From Pseudomonas nitroreducens (lineage in GTDB: Bacteria; Pseudomonadota; Gammaproteobacteria; Pseudomonadales; Pseudomonadaceae), in NCBI RefSeq assembly GCF_014204515.1, contig NZ_JACHLI010000051.1, positions 1 to 36,060 of the forward strand: a stretch of DNA of 36,060 nucleotides, given 5' to 3'. Made by a program: the position numbers and the translations under genes. Below are positions 23,356 to 30,220 of this stretch, one piece after another. The notes beneath the pieces are model-generated. The model had not been told where the DNA came from. It did no database searches and worked only from the letters and a program-made list of their open reading frames with translations. Position 1 is the stretch's first letter. The number at the start of each line of letters is the position of its first letter.

Positions 23356-24200
23356 ATGGCGAATCGCGGTATCCGTTGTGGAGTGGGCAGGCCCAGCGGG
23401 GTCAGGCGTGGCAGCTGGCGGCCGTCTTCGTGGCGCAGCAGTTCCAGGCAGTGGCGCTTGAGCCGGGAGAAGTCCGCGCTGGTGAGCAGGTCGGCGTGCC
23501 GTGGGCGCGCGAAGTCGAGGCGGATGTCTTCAAGGATGCGCCCGGGGCGCGGGCTCATCACCAGCAGGCGGTCGGCGAGGAACAGCGCCTCGTCGATGTC
23601 GTGGGTGATGAACAGCACGCTGGTGCGCAGGCGCGTCCAGATGTCCAGCAGCAGCTCCTGCATCCTCATGCGCGTCTGCGCGTCGAGGGCGCCGAAGGGT
23701 TCATCCATCAGCAGCAGGCGCGGCTGGTTGATCAGCACGCGGGCGATCTCCACGCGCTGCTGCATGCCGCCGGAGAGTTGCGAGGGCCAGCGATCGGCGA
23801 AGCCGCTCAGGCCCACCAGCTGCAGCATCTCCTCGGCCTGGCGGTGGCGCTCGGCGCGGGGCACGCCGCGCATCTTCAGGCCGAAGGCGACGTTGTCACG
23901 CACCCGTCGCCAGGGCAGCAGGGTGTGGTGCTGGAACACCATGCCGCGCTCGGGCGAAGGGCCGGCGACGCTGGCGCCGTCCACTTCCAGCTGGCCGGCG
24001 CTGGGCGTCAGGTGCCCGGCCAGGGCGCCGAGCAGGGTGGACTTGCCGCAGCCGGAAGGGCCAAGCACGCAGACGAATTCGCCCGGTTCGATGGAGAAGC
24101 TCAGCGACTGCACGGCCTCGAAGGCATCGCGGCCGTGGCCCAGGTGGATCGACAGGCCGTCGACGCGTACGCGCCCCGGCGCACTGGCGGGCAGACTCAT
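23352..24200 (-). CDS. ABC transporter ATPase (nitrate/sulfonate/taurine type)
   Basis: A 282-residue cytoplasmic ATPase of the Ssu/Tau/Nrt importer type. Walker A is GPSGCGKST (near residue 48), the Q-loop region VFQHHTLLPWRRVRDN, the ABC signature LSGGMQQRVEIAR, and Walker B LLLMDEPFGALD followed by the H-loop ITHDIDEAL. A C-terminal extension of about 50 residues ends PRFAI. ATG 24200 overlaps the permease stop by four bases, and its own stop overlaps the HEAT start. It energises uptake by the permease and substrate-binding protein encoded upstream. Confidence 0.92.
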   Translation of the reverse strand: MSLPASAPGRVRVDGLSIHLGHGRDAFEAVQSLSFSIEPGEFVCVLGPSGCGKSTLLGALAGHLTPSAGQLEVDGASVAGPSPERGMVFQHHTLLPWRRVRDNVAFGLKMRGVPRAERHRQAEEMLQLVGLSGFADRWPSQLSGGMQQRVEIARVLINQPRLLLMDEPFGALDAQTRMRMQELLLDIWTRLRTSVLFITHDIDEALFLADRLLVMSPRPGRILEDIRLDFARPRHADLLTSADFSRLKRHCLELLRHEDGRQLPRLTPLGLPTPQRIPRFAI

Positions 24201-24985
24201 GGCTTGCCTCCGGCCTGGCGCTGCCAGGGCGTGAGCAGGGCGCCGAGCTGGCGCACCAGCAGGCTGCTGGCCATGCCGAGCACGCCGATCAGCAGCATGC
24301 CGACGACGATGTCGGGGTAGTTCTGCAAGGTGTAGGACTCCCAGGTGTAGTAGCCGATGCCCCATTGCCCGGAGATCATCTCGGCGGTCACCAGGCAGAA
24401 CCACGAGGTGCCCATGCCGATGGCCAGGCCGGTGACGATGCTAGGCGCGGCGCCCGGCAGGACCACCTCGCGCAGCAGTGCCAGGCGTCCGGCGCCGAGG
24501 CTGCGGGCGGAGGCGAGCAGGCGCGGGTCGACCGCTTCGACGCCGTGGATGGTGTTGAGCAGGATGGGGAACAGCGCGCCGGTGAAGGTGATGAAGATCA
24601 TCGACAGCTCGGAGCTGGGGAACATCAGGATCGCCAGCGGAATCCACGCCACCGCCGGGATCGGCCGCAGCACTTCCAGCGGCGGCAGCAGGCTGTCGCG
24701 CGCCCAGCGGCCACGGCCGATGAGCAGCCCGAGGAGGATGCCGGCGAAGGCCGCCAGCAGGTAGCCGGCGAGCACCCGCAGCAGGCTGCTGCCCAGGTGG
24801 CGGCCGAGCTTGCTCGATTGCGCGAGGTTCCAGGCGGCGTCCAGCACGTCACGCGGGCCGGGCACGTTGGCGAAGGTGACCACGCCGAGGTTCACGTGGC
24901 GCGCGCTGAGCACCTGCCAGAGCGCGAGGCAGACCAGCAGCGAGGCCAGGCGCAGGCTCCAGCGGGTGAGGGTGTTGGTGTTCAT
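24197..24985 (-). CDS. ABC transporter permease (SsuC/TauC type)
   Basis: A 262-residue inner-membrane permease with about six helices. The EAA loop, seen as ARSLGAGRLALLREVVLPGAAPSI, contacts the ATPase. RPIPAVAWIPLAILMFPSSE before it is typical of nitrate/taurine/sulfonate permeases. ATG 24985; 50 bases separate it from the upstream binding-protein gene, and its stop overlaps the ATPase start. The imported solute is probably an organosulfur anion by context. Confidence 0.92.
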   Translation of the reverse strand: MNTNTLTRWSLRLASLLVCLALWQVLSARHVNLGVVTFANVPGPRDVLDAAWNLAQSSKLGRHLGSSLLRVLAGYLLAAFAGILLGLLIGRGRWARDSLLPPLEVLRPIPAVAWIPLAILMFPSSELSMIFITFTGALFPILLNTIHGVEAVDPRLLASARSLGAGRLALLREVVLPGAAPSIVTGLAIGMGTSWFCLVTAEMISGQWGIGYYTWESYTLQNYPDIVVGMLLIGVLGMASSLLVRQLGALLTPWQRQAGGKP

Positions 24986-25035
24986 CTGCGGTCTCCGCCA
25001 GCCCCGGCGCGCAGGCGCCGGGGCTGGTTGTCGAT

Positions 25036-26442
25036 TCAGCGGCTGGCCACGGCCTGCTGGCTGGCGGCGGCGAAGTCGGCGACCTCGCCACCGTGCTGGC
25101 GGGCGAAGGCGTCGGCCTGTTCGCGCAGCAGGAAGGCATCCAGCGCGCCGTCCTTGCCGCGCACGAACCAGGCCTGCCCGGCGAGCAGCTTGATGCCGCT
25201 GTCGCTGGCCTGGGCGTACACCGCGCGGATGTTCTTGCCCTGTTGCTTGAGTTCGGCCAGTTGGCCCAGCGCCTCTTTGGCGGAGGCATAGCTGCGCACC
25301 TTCGGCTCGCCGCGCACCCAGATCTGCGCGACCTTGCGGGTATCGCCGATCGGCTTGCCGGTCAGCGCATCGTTACCCAGCAGCGGCTGCTGCGCGTAGT
25401 TCTTCAGTGCCTGCTCGTAGTCGGCGCCGGACGCCTTGAAGGCCGCGCGGATGTATCGGTCGTCGACGAACTGCTCGACGTTCAGGCCGCGGTCGGCCTT
25501 CTTCAGCAGCTTGAGGGTGTCGATGGCGGTGGCCACGGCCTGGCGGTATTCCGGCTTCCAGGTCAGGTCGCGGGTCTGCAGGCCGAGCGGGCCGTGGAAC
25601 AGGTAGTTCACCTCGGCGGGGATGCCGGCGACCTTCTCGATCAGTTCGCTGTATTTCTCCGGGTCCTGCGCCAGCAGCTGGTTGGCCTCGTAGGTGGCGC
25701 GCAGGTAGGCCTCGACGATCTCCGGGTACTTCTGCGCGTAGTCGGCTTCCACCAGCGCGCCGTGGAAGGTCGGCGCCTTGGCCTGGGAACCGTCGTAGAT
25801 CTTGCGGGCGATGCCACGGCTCTCGAACAGCTCGGCGAAGGGCACGAAATCGGCGTGGGCGGCGATCTTGTTGGCCTGCAGCGCGGAGCCGGCGACTTCC
25901 GGCGGCTGCGCGATGATGGTGACGTCCTTCTCCGGGTCCCAGCCTTGTGCGGCGATGGCGCGCAGCAGCAGGCCGTGGGCGGTGGAGGCGAAGGGCACGG
26001 AGATGGTCTGGCCCTTGAGCTCGGCCAGCGACTGCACCTTGGACGAGGCGGGCACGACGATGCCGTTGCCGCTGCCCTCGATGCTGCCCGAGAGCACGCT
26101 GATGAACAGGCTGCGCTTGCCGGCGGCCTCGTGGGCGACGCCGTTGAGCGAGCCGGGGAAGTCGGCCATGGCGCCGAAATCGAGCTTGCCGGCGACCATC
26201 TCGTTGGTCAGCGGCGCGCCGCTGGTGAAGTTCTTCCACTGGATGTCGTACTGCGCGTCCTTGTACGCGCCGTCGTGGGGCAGGTACTTGTCGAGCAGGC
26301 CGAGTTCGCGGATCAACAGGCCGCCGGCGGCGCAGTTGATGGTGGTGTCCTGGGTGCCGATGGCGACGCGGATGGTCTCGCCGTGGGCAGTGATGCTGGC
26401 AATGGCGAGCGCGAGGCCGGCCAGGGTGGTGCGCAAGGTCAT
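25036..26442 (-). CDS. ABC substrate-binding protein (AsfC/NMT1-like) with NosL-like C-terminal extension
   Basis: A 468-residue periplasmic protein. The Sec signal is residues 1 to about 20 (cleavage near AHG). Residues about 24-340 match the NMT1/SsuA-type binding fold for taurine-, sulfonate- and nitrate-like anions, with LDFGAMADFPG as a typical strand-loop. The last part (about 365-468) is extra for such proteins; residues 405-462 resemble the NosL C-terminus (AWFVRGKDG, then EQADAFARQHGGEV) but lack a Cys/Met metal site. Only three Met and one Cys occur in the whole protein. AsfC of P. putida S-313 is also a periplasmic protein encoded after a reductase and ferredoxin. It lies 300 bases after the ferredoxin gene, with repeats between, and just before the permease gene. 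Confidence 0.87.
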   Translation of the reverse strand: MTLRTTLAGLALAIASITAHGETIRVAIGTQDTTINCAAGGLLIRELGLLDKYLPHDGAYKDAQYDIQWKNFTSGAPLTNEMVAGKLDFGAMADFPGSLNGVAHEAAGKRSLFISVLSGSIEGSGNGIVVPASSKVQSLAELKGQTISVPFASTAHGLLLRAIAAQGWDPEKDVTIIAQPPEVAGSALQANKIAAHADFVPFAELFESRGIARKIYDGSQAKAPTFHGALVEADYAQKYPEIVEAYLRATYEANQLLAQDPEKYSELIEKVAGIPAEVNYLFHGPLGLQTRDLTWKPEYRQAVATAIDTLKLLKKADRGLNVEQFVDDRYIRAAFKASGADYEQALKNYAQQPLLGNDALTGKPIGDTRKVAQIWVRGEPKVRSYASAKEALGQLAELKQQGKNIRAVYAQASDSGIKLLAGQAWFVRGKDGALDAFLLREQADAFARQHGGEVADFAAASQQAVASR

Positions 26443-26565
26443 GGGTGTTCCCCTCGAATCGTGAGTGTTGGAATCGTCTCCGCCGCAGGCCTTGCGGTGG
26501 GAAACGAGGGGCGGTGCATCAGGCGTCCGGCGGTGGGGCCGGATGGCGTTTCTTATGGGGCTTTT

Positions 26566-26634
26566 CGTAGGAGCGAGCCTGCACGCGAACAGCTCTCTGC
26601 CGGCCCTGGTTCGCGAGCAAGCTCGCTCCTACAG
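26566..26634. repeat. Inverted pair of REP elements
   Basis: Arms CGTAGGAGCGAGCCTGCACG... (26566-26589) and ...GCAAGCTCGCTCCTACAG (26610-26634), 20-base spacer. One arm has GCACG where the others have GCTCG. It lies in the 299-base gap between the binding-protein and ferredoxin genes. Confidence 0.88.
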
Positions 26635-26642
26635 AGCAGCAC

Positions 26643-26720
26643 CGTAGGGCGCATAACCTGGAACAGGTTATCCGCCGGTCAGTCAGCGGCGGATAACGCT
26701 GGCGCGTTATGCGCCCTACG
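26643..26720. repeat. 78-base long palindromic repeat, copy 1
   Basis: Outer arms CGTAGGGCGCATAAC (26643-26657) and GTTATGCGCCCTACG (26706-26720) are perfect complements, with inner TTATCCGCC/GGCGGATAA arms. The same element occurs inverted at 30137-30214: identical arms, different central loop. It follows the REP pair immediately. Confidence 0.9.
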
Positions 26721-26741
26721 GCATCTCCCGGGACAGCAGGG

Positions 26742-26987
26742 TCAACGCAGCAGGTAGGGGATTTCGACTCGCACGGCGCCGGTCGGGCAGTCCTTTTCGC
26801 AGGGCATGCAGTACCAGCATTCGTCGAAGGCCATGTAGGCCTTCTGGGTGGCGGGGTTGATCGCCAGCAGGTCCATCGGGCAGACCTCGACGCAGACGGT
26901 GCAGCCCTTGTCGGCGATGCACTTGTCCTCGTCCACCGTCACCGGGGCGCTGGAGCGGAAGAAGATTTCCTGGGGTTGGTAGGCCAT
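26742..26987 (-). CDS. Two-[4Fe-4S] ferredoxin (AsfB/AprB-like)
   Basis: An 81-residue electron carrier with two cluster motifs: C23-x5-C29-x2-C32-x3-C36-P and C57-x2-C60-x2-C63-x3-C67-P. The first motif, with five residues between its first two cysteines, resembles AprB-type ferredoxin subunits. It follows the flavoprotein in the same direction and is the probable electron partner of it. In P. putida S-313 the pair AsfA (reductase) and AsfB (ferredoxin) is needed for arylsulfonate desulfonation, and this pair has the same order and sizes. A 265-base gap holding a repeat separates it from the flavoprotein gene. Confidence 0.92.
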   Translation of the reverse strand: MAYQPQEIFFRSSAPVTVDEDKCIADKGCTVCVEVCPMDLLAINPATQKAYMAFDECWYCMPCEKDCPTGAVRVEIPYLLR

Positions 26988-27080
26988 TGCACGCGGTCCT
27001 CATCGTGTTGCTTTGCCGGCTGTCTTGGCGGTCGGCTGATTCTGTTCGGTGTTCCTGGGGTGGTTCTGGGGCTCGGGCCT

Positions 27081-27230
27081 TCCCTCACCCTAACCCTCTC
27101 CCAGGGGGAGAGGGGACTGTCCTGAGCGGTGAGGAAATCAGCGCTCGCCGGCTGACTCCGTTGTCGCTAATCGTGCCGAACGGCTCCCTCTCCCTCAGGA
27201 GCGGGGCGCGCAGCCAGGGCTGGGGTGAGG
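27081..27230. repeat. About 150-base composite repeat, copy 1
   Basis: Begins CCCTCACCCTAACCCTCTCC, ends in GGGCTGGGGTGAGGGG, and has a core CGCTCGCCGGCTGACT followed by GTGCCGAACGGCTCCCTCTC. The core recurs in the same orientation at 29961-30110. The longer arm, containing GCGGGGCGCGCAGCCAGG, is on the right here and on the left in copy 2. Confidence 0.85.
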
Positions 27231-27252
27231 GGCTCTTCAGGGCACGAAAAAT

Positions 27253-29004
27253 TCAAGCCGCCTCGCTCTTCACCCGCAGCTTCCCGTAAGCCTGCTGCTC
27301 ATCCTCATCCAGCGCGATCACATAGGGCTCTATGGGCTTCTTGAAGCTGGTCATTGCGCCGTCCTCGCCCTTCTTCAGGTGCGCATGGCAGAACCACTCG
27401 GCGTCGTTGCGCAGCGGGTAGTCGACCCGATGGTGATACAGGCCCCAGCGGCTTTCGGTGCGGAACAGCGAGGCGCGGGCGGCCATTTCGGCGCAGTCGC
27501 GGATCACGCTGACTTCCATGGCGCGCATCAGCTCGTGGGGGTTGTTCGCCTTGAGCTGGTCCAGGTCGCGGGCGATCTCGGCGAAGCGCTGCAGGCCGAT
27601 CTCCATCTTCTTCGTCACCTTGGGTGGCTGCAGGTAGTCGTTGACCATCCGCCGCAGCTTGAACTCCACCTGCGCCGGTGGCAGGCCGTGCTCGCGCTTG
27701 AGTGGGGCGAACACGCGTTCGCGCTCGCGCTCGACCTGGATGGCATCGACCTCGCTGAACTCGCGCCCGGCCACGTACTGTGCGGCGTTCGCGCCGGCGA
27801 ACCAGCCGTAGGTGAAGGCGCCGAGCATGTAGTTGTGCGGCACCGCCGCCATGTCGCCGGCCGAGTACAGGCCCCTGACGCTGGTCTCGGCCTTCTCGTT
27901 GACCCATACGCCGGAGGCCGAATGGCCGGAGCAGAAACCGATCTCGGAGATGTGCATCTCGACCATCTGCTGGCGGTAGTCGGTGCCGCGATTGGCGTGG
28001 AACTGGCCGCGGCTGGGGCGCTCGTTGCTGTGGAGGATTTCCTCGATGGTCTGGATGGTTTCCTCGGCCAGGTGGTCGAGCTTGAGGAACACCGGGCCGT
28101 TGCCGCCTTCGAGTTCCTGGTGGAACTCCCACATCATCTGGCCGCTCCAGTAGTCGCACTCGATGAAGCGCTCGCCCTTGGAGTTGGCGGTGTAGCCGCC
28201 CAGCGGGCCGGTGACGTAGGCGCAGGCCGGGCCGTTGTAGTCCTTGATCAGCGGGTTGATCTGGAAGCACTCCAGGTTCGAGAGCTCCGCCCCCGCGTGG
28301 TAGGCCATGGCGTAGCCGTCGCCGGCATTGGTGGGGTTCTCGTAGGTCCCCATCAGGTAGCCGGACGAGGGCAGACCCAGGCGCCCGGCGGCGCCGCAGG
28401 CCAGCACCACGGCCTTGGCGCGGATCACCTGGAACTGGGCGGTGCGGCAGTCGAAACCGAGCAGGCCGTTGACCGCGCCCTCGGCATCGGTGAGAAGGCG
28501 GGTGACGACGAGGCGGTTGGTGATCTCGATGCGCGCGCGCTTGAGCTGGCGGTACAGCACCTTCTTGATGTCGTGGCCCTCGGGCATGGGCAGCACGTAG
28601 GCGCCCATATGGTGGACCTTCTTCACCGCGTAGTCGCCGACCTCGTCCTTCTCGAACTTCACGCCCCAGCGGTCCAGCTGCTGCAGGGTCTCGAAGCTGT
28701 GGGTGGCGTAGGCGTAGACCGCCGCCTGGTTGACGATGCCGTCGTTGGCGATGGTGATTTCCTTGGTGTACTGCTCGGGCGTGGCGTGCCCGGGAATGAT
28801 GGCGTTGTTCAGGCCGTCCATGCCCATGCTGATGGCGCCGCTGCGCTTGACGTTGGCCTTGTCCACCAGCAGGACGCGCAACTCGCGGTTGGTTTCCTTG
28901 GCCTTGATCGCGGCCATCGGGCCGGCGGTGCCGCCGCCGATCACCACGATGTCGTAGGCGAGTTCCTTGTCCGCGGGAACCTGGGAGAGGTCGAACTGGC
29001 TCAT
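27253..29004 (-). CDS. FAD-dependent oxidoreductase (AsfA-like; fumarate reductase/AprA fold)
   Basis: A 583-residue soluble flavoprotein of the succinate dehydrogenase/fumarate reductase/adenylylsulfate reductase superfamily. FAD is bound by the N-terminal fold DIVVIGGGTAGPM (18-30) and by a GLYSAGD motif near residue 392. The KRSGAISMGMDGLNN stretch near 53-67 is the region carrying the isoalloxazine contacts in AprA-type enzymes. The helical C-terminal domain has the AMEVSVIRDCAEMAARASLFRTESRWG segment of that superfamily. With the ferredoxin it forms an AprAB/AsfAB-like pair. In P. putida S-313, AsfAB supplies electrons for arylsulfonate cleavage, which is the closest functional precedent. 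ATG 29004 overlaps the GntR stop. It is not sulfur-poor (about 22 Met and 8 Cys), unlike its neighbours. Confidence 0.87.
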   Translation of the reverse strand: MSQFDLSQVPADKELAYDIVVIGGGTAGPMAAIKAKETNRELRVLLVDKANVKRSGAISMGMDGLNNAIIPGHATPEQYTKEITIANDGIVNQAAVYAYATHSFETLQQLDRWGVKFEKDEVGDYAVKKVHHMGAYVLPMPEGHDIKKVLYRQLKRARIEITNRLVVTRLLTDAEGAVNGLLGFDCRTAQFQVIRAKAVVLACGAAGRLGLPSSGYLMGTYENPTNAGDGYAMAYHAGAELSNLECFQINPLIKDYNGPACAYVTGPLGGYTANSKGERFIECDYWSGQMMWEFHQELEGGNGPVFLKLDHLAEETIQTIEEILHSNERPSRGQFHANRGTDYRQQMVEMHISEIGFCSGHSASGVWVNEKAETSVRGLYSAGDMAAVPHNYMLGAFTYGWFAGANAAQYVAGREFSEVDAIQVERERERVFAPLKREHGLPPAQVEFKLRRMVNDYLQPPKVTKKMEIGLQRFAEIARDLDQLKANNPHELMRAMEVSVIRDCAEMAARASLFRTESRWGLYHHRVDYPLRNDAEWFCHAHLKKGEDGAMTSFKKPIEPYVIALDEDEQQAYGKLRVKSEAA

Positions 29005-29750
29005 TGATGCTGTCCCTTGTGGCGGTCGATGCGCAGGCGGTACTGGAAGGCGTCGCCGCGGTAGTAGAGGTGTTCGTAGTCCAGCGGTGCGCCGTCGGCG
29101 GTGTGGGTCAGGCGCTCGATGCGCATCACCGGCGAGCCTTCCTCCACCTCCAGCGCGCGGGCCAGTTCGGCGTCGGCGAGGATGGCGTCGATGGCCAGGT
29201 CGGCATGGCCCAGGGGCAGGGCGCAGTCGTTCTCGAGGATCAGGAAGATGTCGCGGCTGACCAGGTCGGCCTTCTCCAGGCGCTTGCCAACGTGCTCGGG
29301 CAGCCAGGTGATCTCCAGCGACACCAGCTCGCGATTGACCAGGCGGGCGCGCTTGATCTGCACCACGTTGTCACCCTCGGCCACCTGCAGGCGGGCGGCG
29401 ACCTGGGCGTTGGCGGGCACGGTCTTGAAGCTACGCAGGCGGTTGATCACTTCATAGCCGCGCTGGGTCATGGATTCGCCCAGGCCCTGCAGGGTGCTGA
29501 CGTTCTGGAACGCCTTGGGCTTGGCGACGAAGGTGCCCTTGCCGTGGATCTTGAAGATCAGCCCTTCCTTCTGCAGGTCGCCCAGGGCCTGGCGCACGGT
29601 GATGCGGCTGACCTCGAAGGCCTTGCCCAGCTCGGCTTCCGAGGGCATGCGGCTGAGCGGCGGATAGGTGCCGTCGAGGATGCGCGTGCGCAGGACTTCC
29701 TTGAGCTGGCTGTACAGGGGAACGGGGGAGAGGGGGAGTAGTTCGGCCAT
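29001..29750 (-). CDS. GntR-family (HutC/UTRA) regulator, first gene of the operon
   Basis: A 249-residue regulator. The N-terminal GntR winged helix covers about residues 8-76, with SEAELGKAFEVSRITVRQALGDL as helix-turn-helix and the wing IFKIHGKGTFVAKPK. The C-terminal UTRA effector domain (about 95-240) includes a VSLEITWLPEHVG strand pair and the tail APLDYEHLYYRGDAFQYRLRI. It heads the minus-strand operon and its TGA overlaps the flavoprotein ATG. A perfect CATAAC/GTTATG palindrome five bases upstream of its start is a good autoregulatory operator. The known asf cluster is controlled by a LysR protein (AsfR), so a GntR regulator at this position is a departure. Confidence 0.92.
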   Translation of the reverse strand: MAELLPLSPVPLYSQLKEVLRTRILDGTYPPLSRMPSEAELGKAFEVSRITVRQALGDLQKEGLIFKIHGKGTFVAKPKAFQNVSTLQGLGESMTQRGYEVINRLRSFKTVPANAQVAARLQVAEGDNVVQIKRARLVNRELVSLEITWLPEHVGKRLEKADLVSRDIFLILENDCALPLGHADLAIDAILADAELARALEVEEGSPVMRIERLTHTADGAPLDYEHLYYRGDAFQYRLRIDRHKGQHQ

Positions 29751-29754
29751 AGTT

Positions 29755-29768
29755 CATAACTTGTTATG
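29755..29768. promoter_or_regulatory. GntR operator candidate
   Basis: CATAACTTGTTATG, perfect 6-base arms around TT, ending five bases before the GntR start codon. It would cover the leader or transcription start of the operon. A possible promoter lies just upstream on the minus strand: TTGTCC, 17 bases, TTATCC. Confidence 0.7.
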
Positions 29769-29783
29769 ACGAGTTGCAGAAAG

Positions 29784-29797
29784 GATAAAAAGAATAG
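29784..29797 (-). promoter_or_regulatory. AT-rich motif shared with the receptor-gene promoter region
   Basis: Minus strand reads CTATTCTTTTTATC, 34 bases upstream of the GntR start. A near match, CTATTCTTTTATG, lies upstream of the TonB-receptor gene at 34841-34853 on the same strand. It could be a -10 region or a shared regulator site. Confidence 0.4.
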
Positions 29798-29870
29798 TTG
29801 ATTCAGGACAAGAAACGATTTCGCATAAGCATAGAGAGCGCTGGTGGCAGGGTTTTTCGGAGCGGTTTTT

Positions 29871-29950
29871 GTAGGAGCGAGCTTGCTCGCGAACCCACGC
29901 TCAGGTCATGAGTGGCCTGGAGGTGATCGCGGACGGGGTCCGTTCCTACG
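29871..29950. repeat. Inverted pair of REP elements (mixed subtypes)
   Basis: Left arm GTAGGAGCGAGCTTGCTCGC (from 29871) is of the GAGCTTGCTC type. The right arm at 29925-29950, ending in GGGTCCGTTCCTACG, is of the GGACGGGGTCC type. So the pair combines two REP variants. Confidence 0.82.
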
Positions 29951-29960
29951 GGATCAGGAG

Positions 29961-30110
29961 TCCCTCATCCTGACCCTGGCTGCGCGCCCCGCTCCTGAGG
30001 GAGAGGGACTGTCTTGAGCGGCGTTTAGTCCGGCGCTCGCCGGCTGACTTCATTGTCGCCTCTCGCGCCGAACGGCTCCCTCTCCCTTCGGGAGAGGGCT
30101 GGGGTGAGGG
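29961..30110. repeat. About 150-base composite repeat, copy 2
   Basis: Same core as 27081-27230 in the same orientation (GCGCTCGCCGGCTGACTT, then GCGCCGAACGGCTCCC). Here the long arm, with GGCTGCGCGCCCCGCTCCTG, is on the left and the short arm on the right. Lies in the 470-base gap between GntR and TauD genes. Confidence 0.85.
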
Positions 30111-30136
30111 CAAGCCCAGGCACCAGAGTCCCGTTT

Positions 30137-30214
30137 CGTAGGGCGCATAACGCGCCAGCGTTATCCGCCGTGCATGGGTCGGCGGATAACCTGTTCCAGG
30201 TTATGCGCCCTACG
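30137..30214. repeat. 78-base long palindromic repeat, copy 2 (inverted)
   Basis: Reverse complement of 26643-26720 with identical arms and a different central 10-11 bases. Together the two copies bracket the ferredoxin, flavoprotein and GntR genes in inverted orientation. Confidence 0.9.
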
Positions 30215-30220
30215 GTCGGC

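Noticed and set aside
26566..30214. CRISPR array from the many palindromic repeats
   Set aside because: The repeats are REP and long-palindrome elements in few copies, with no regular spacer-repeat periodicity and no cas genes.
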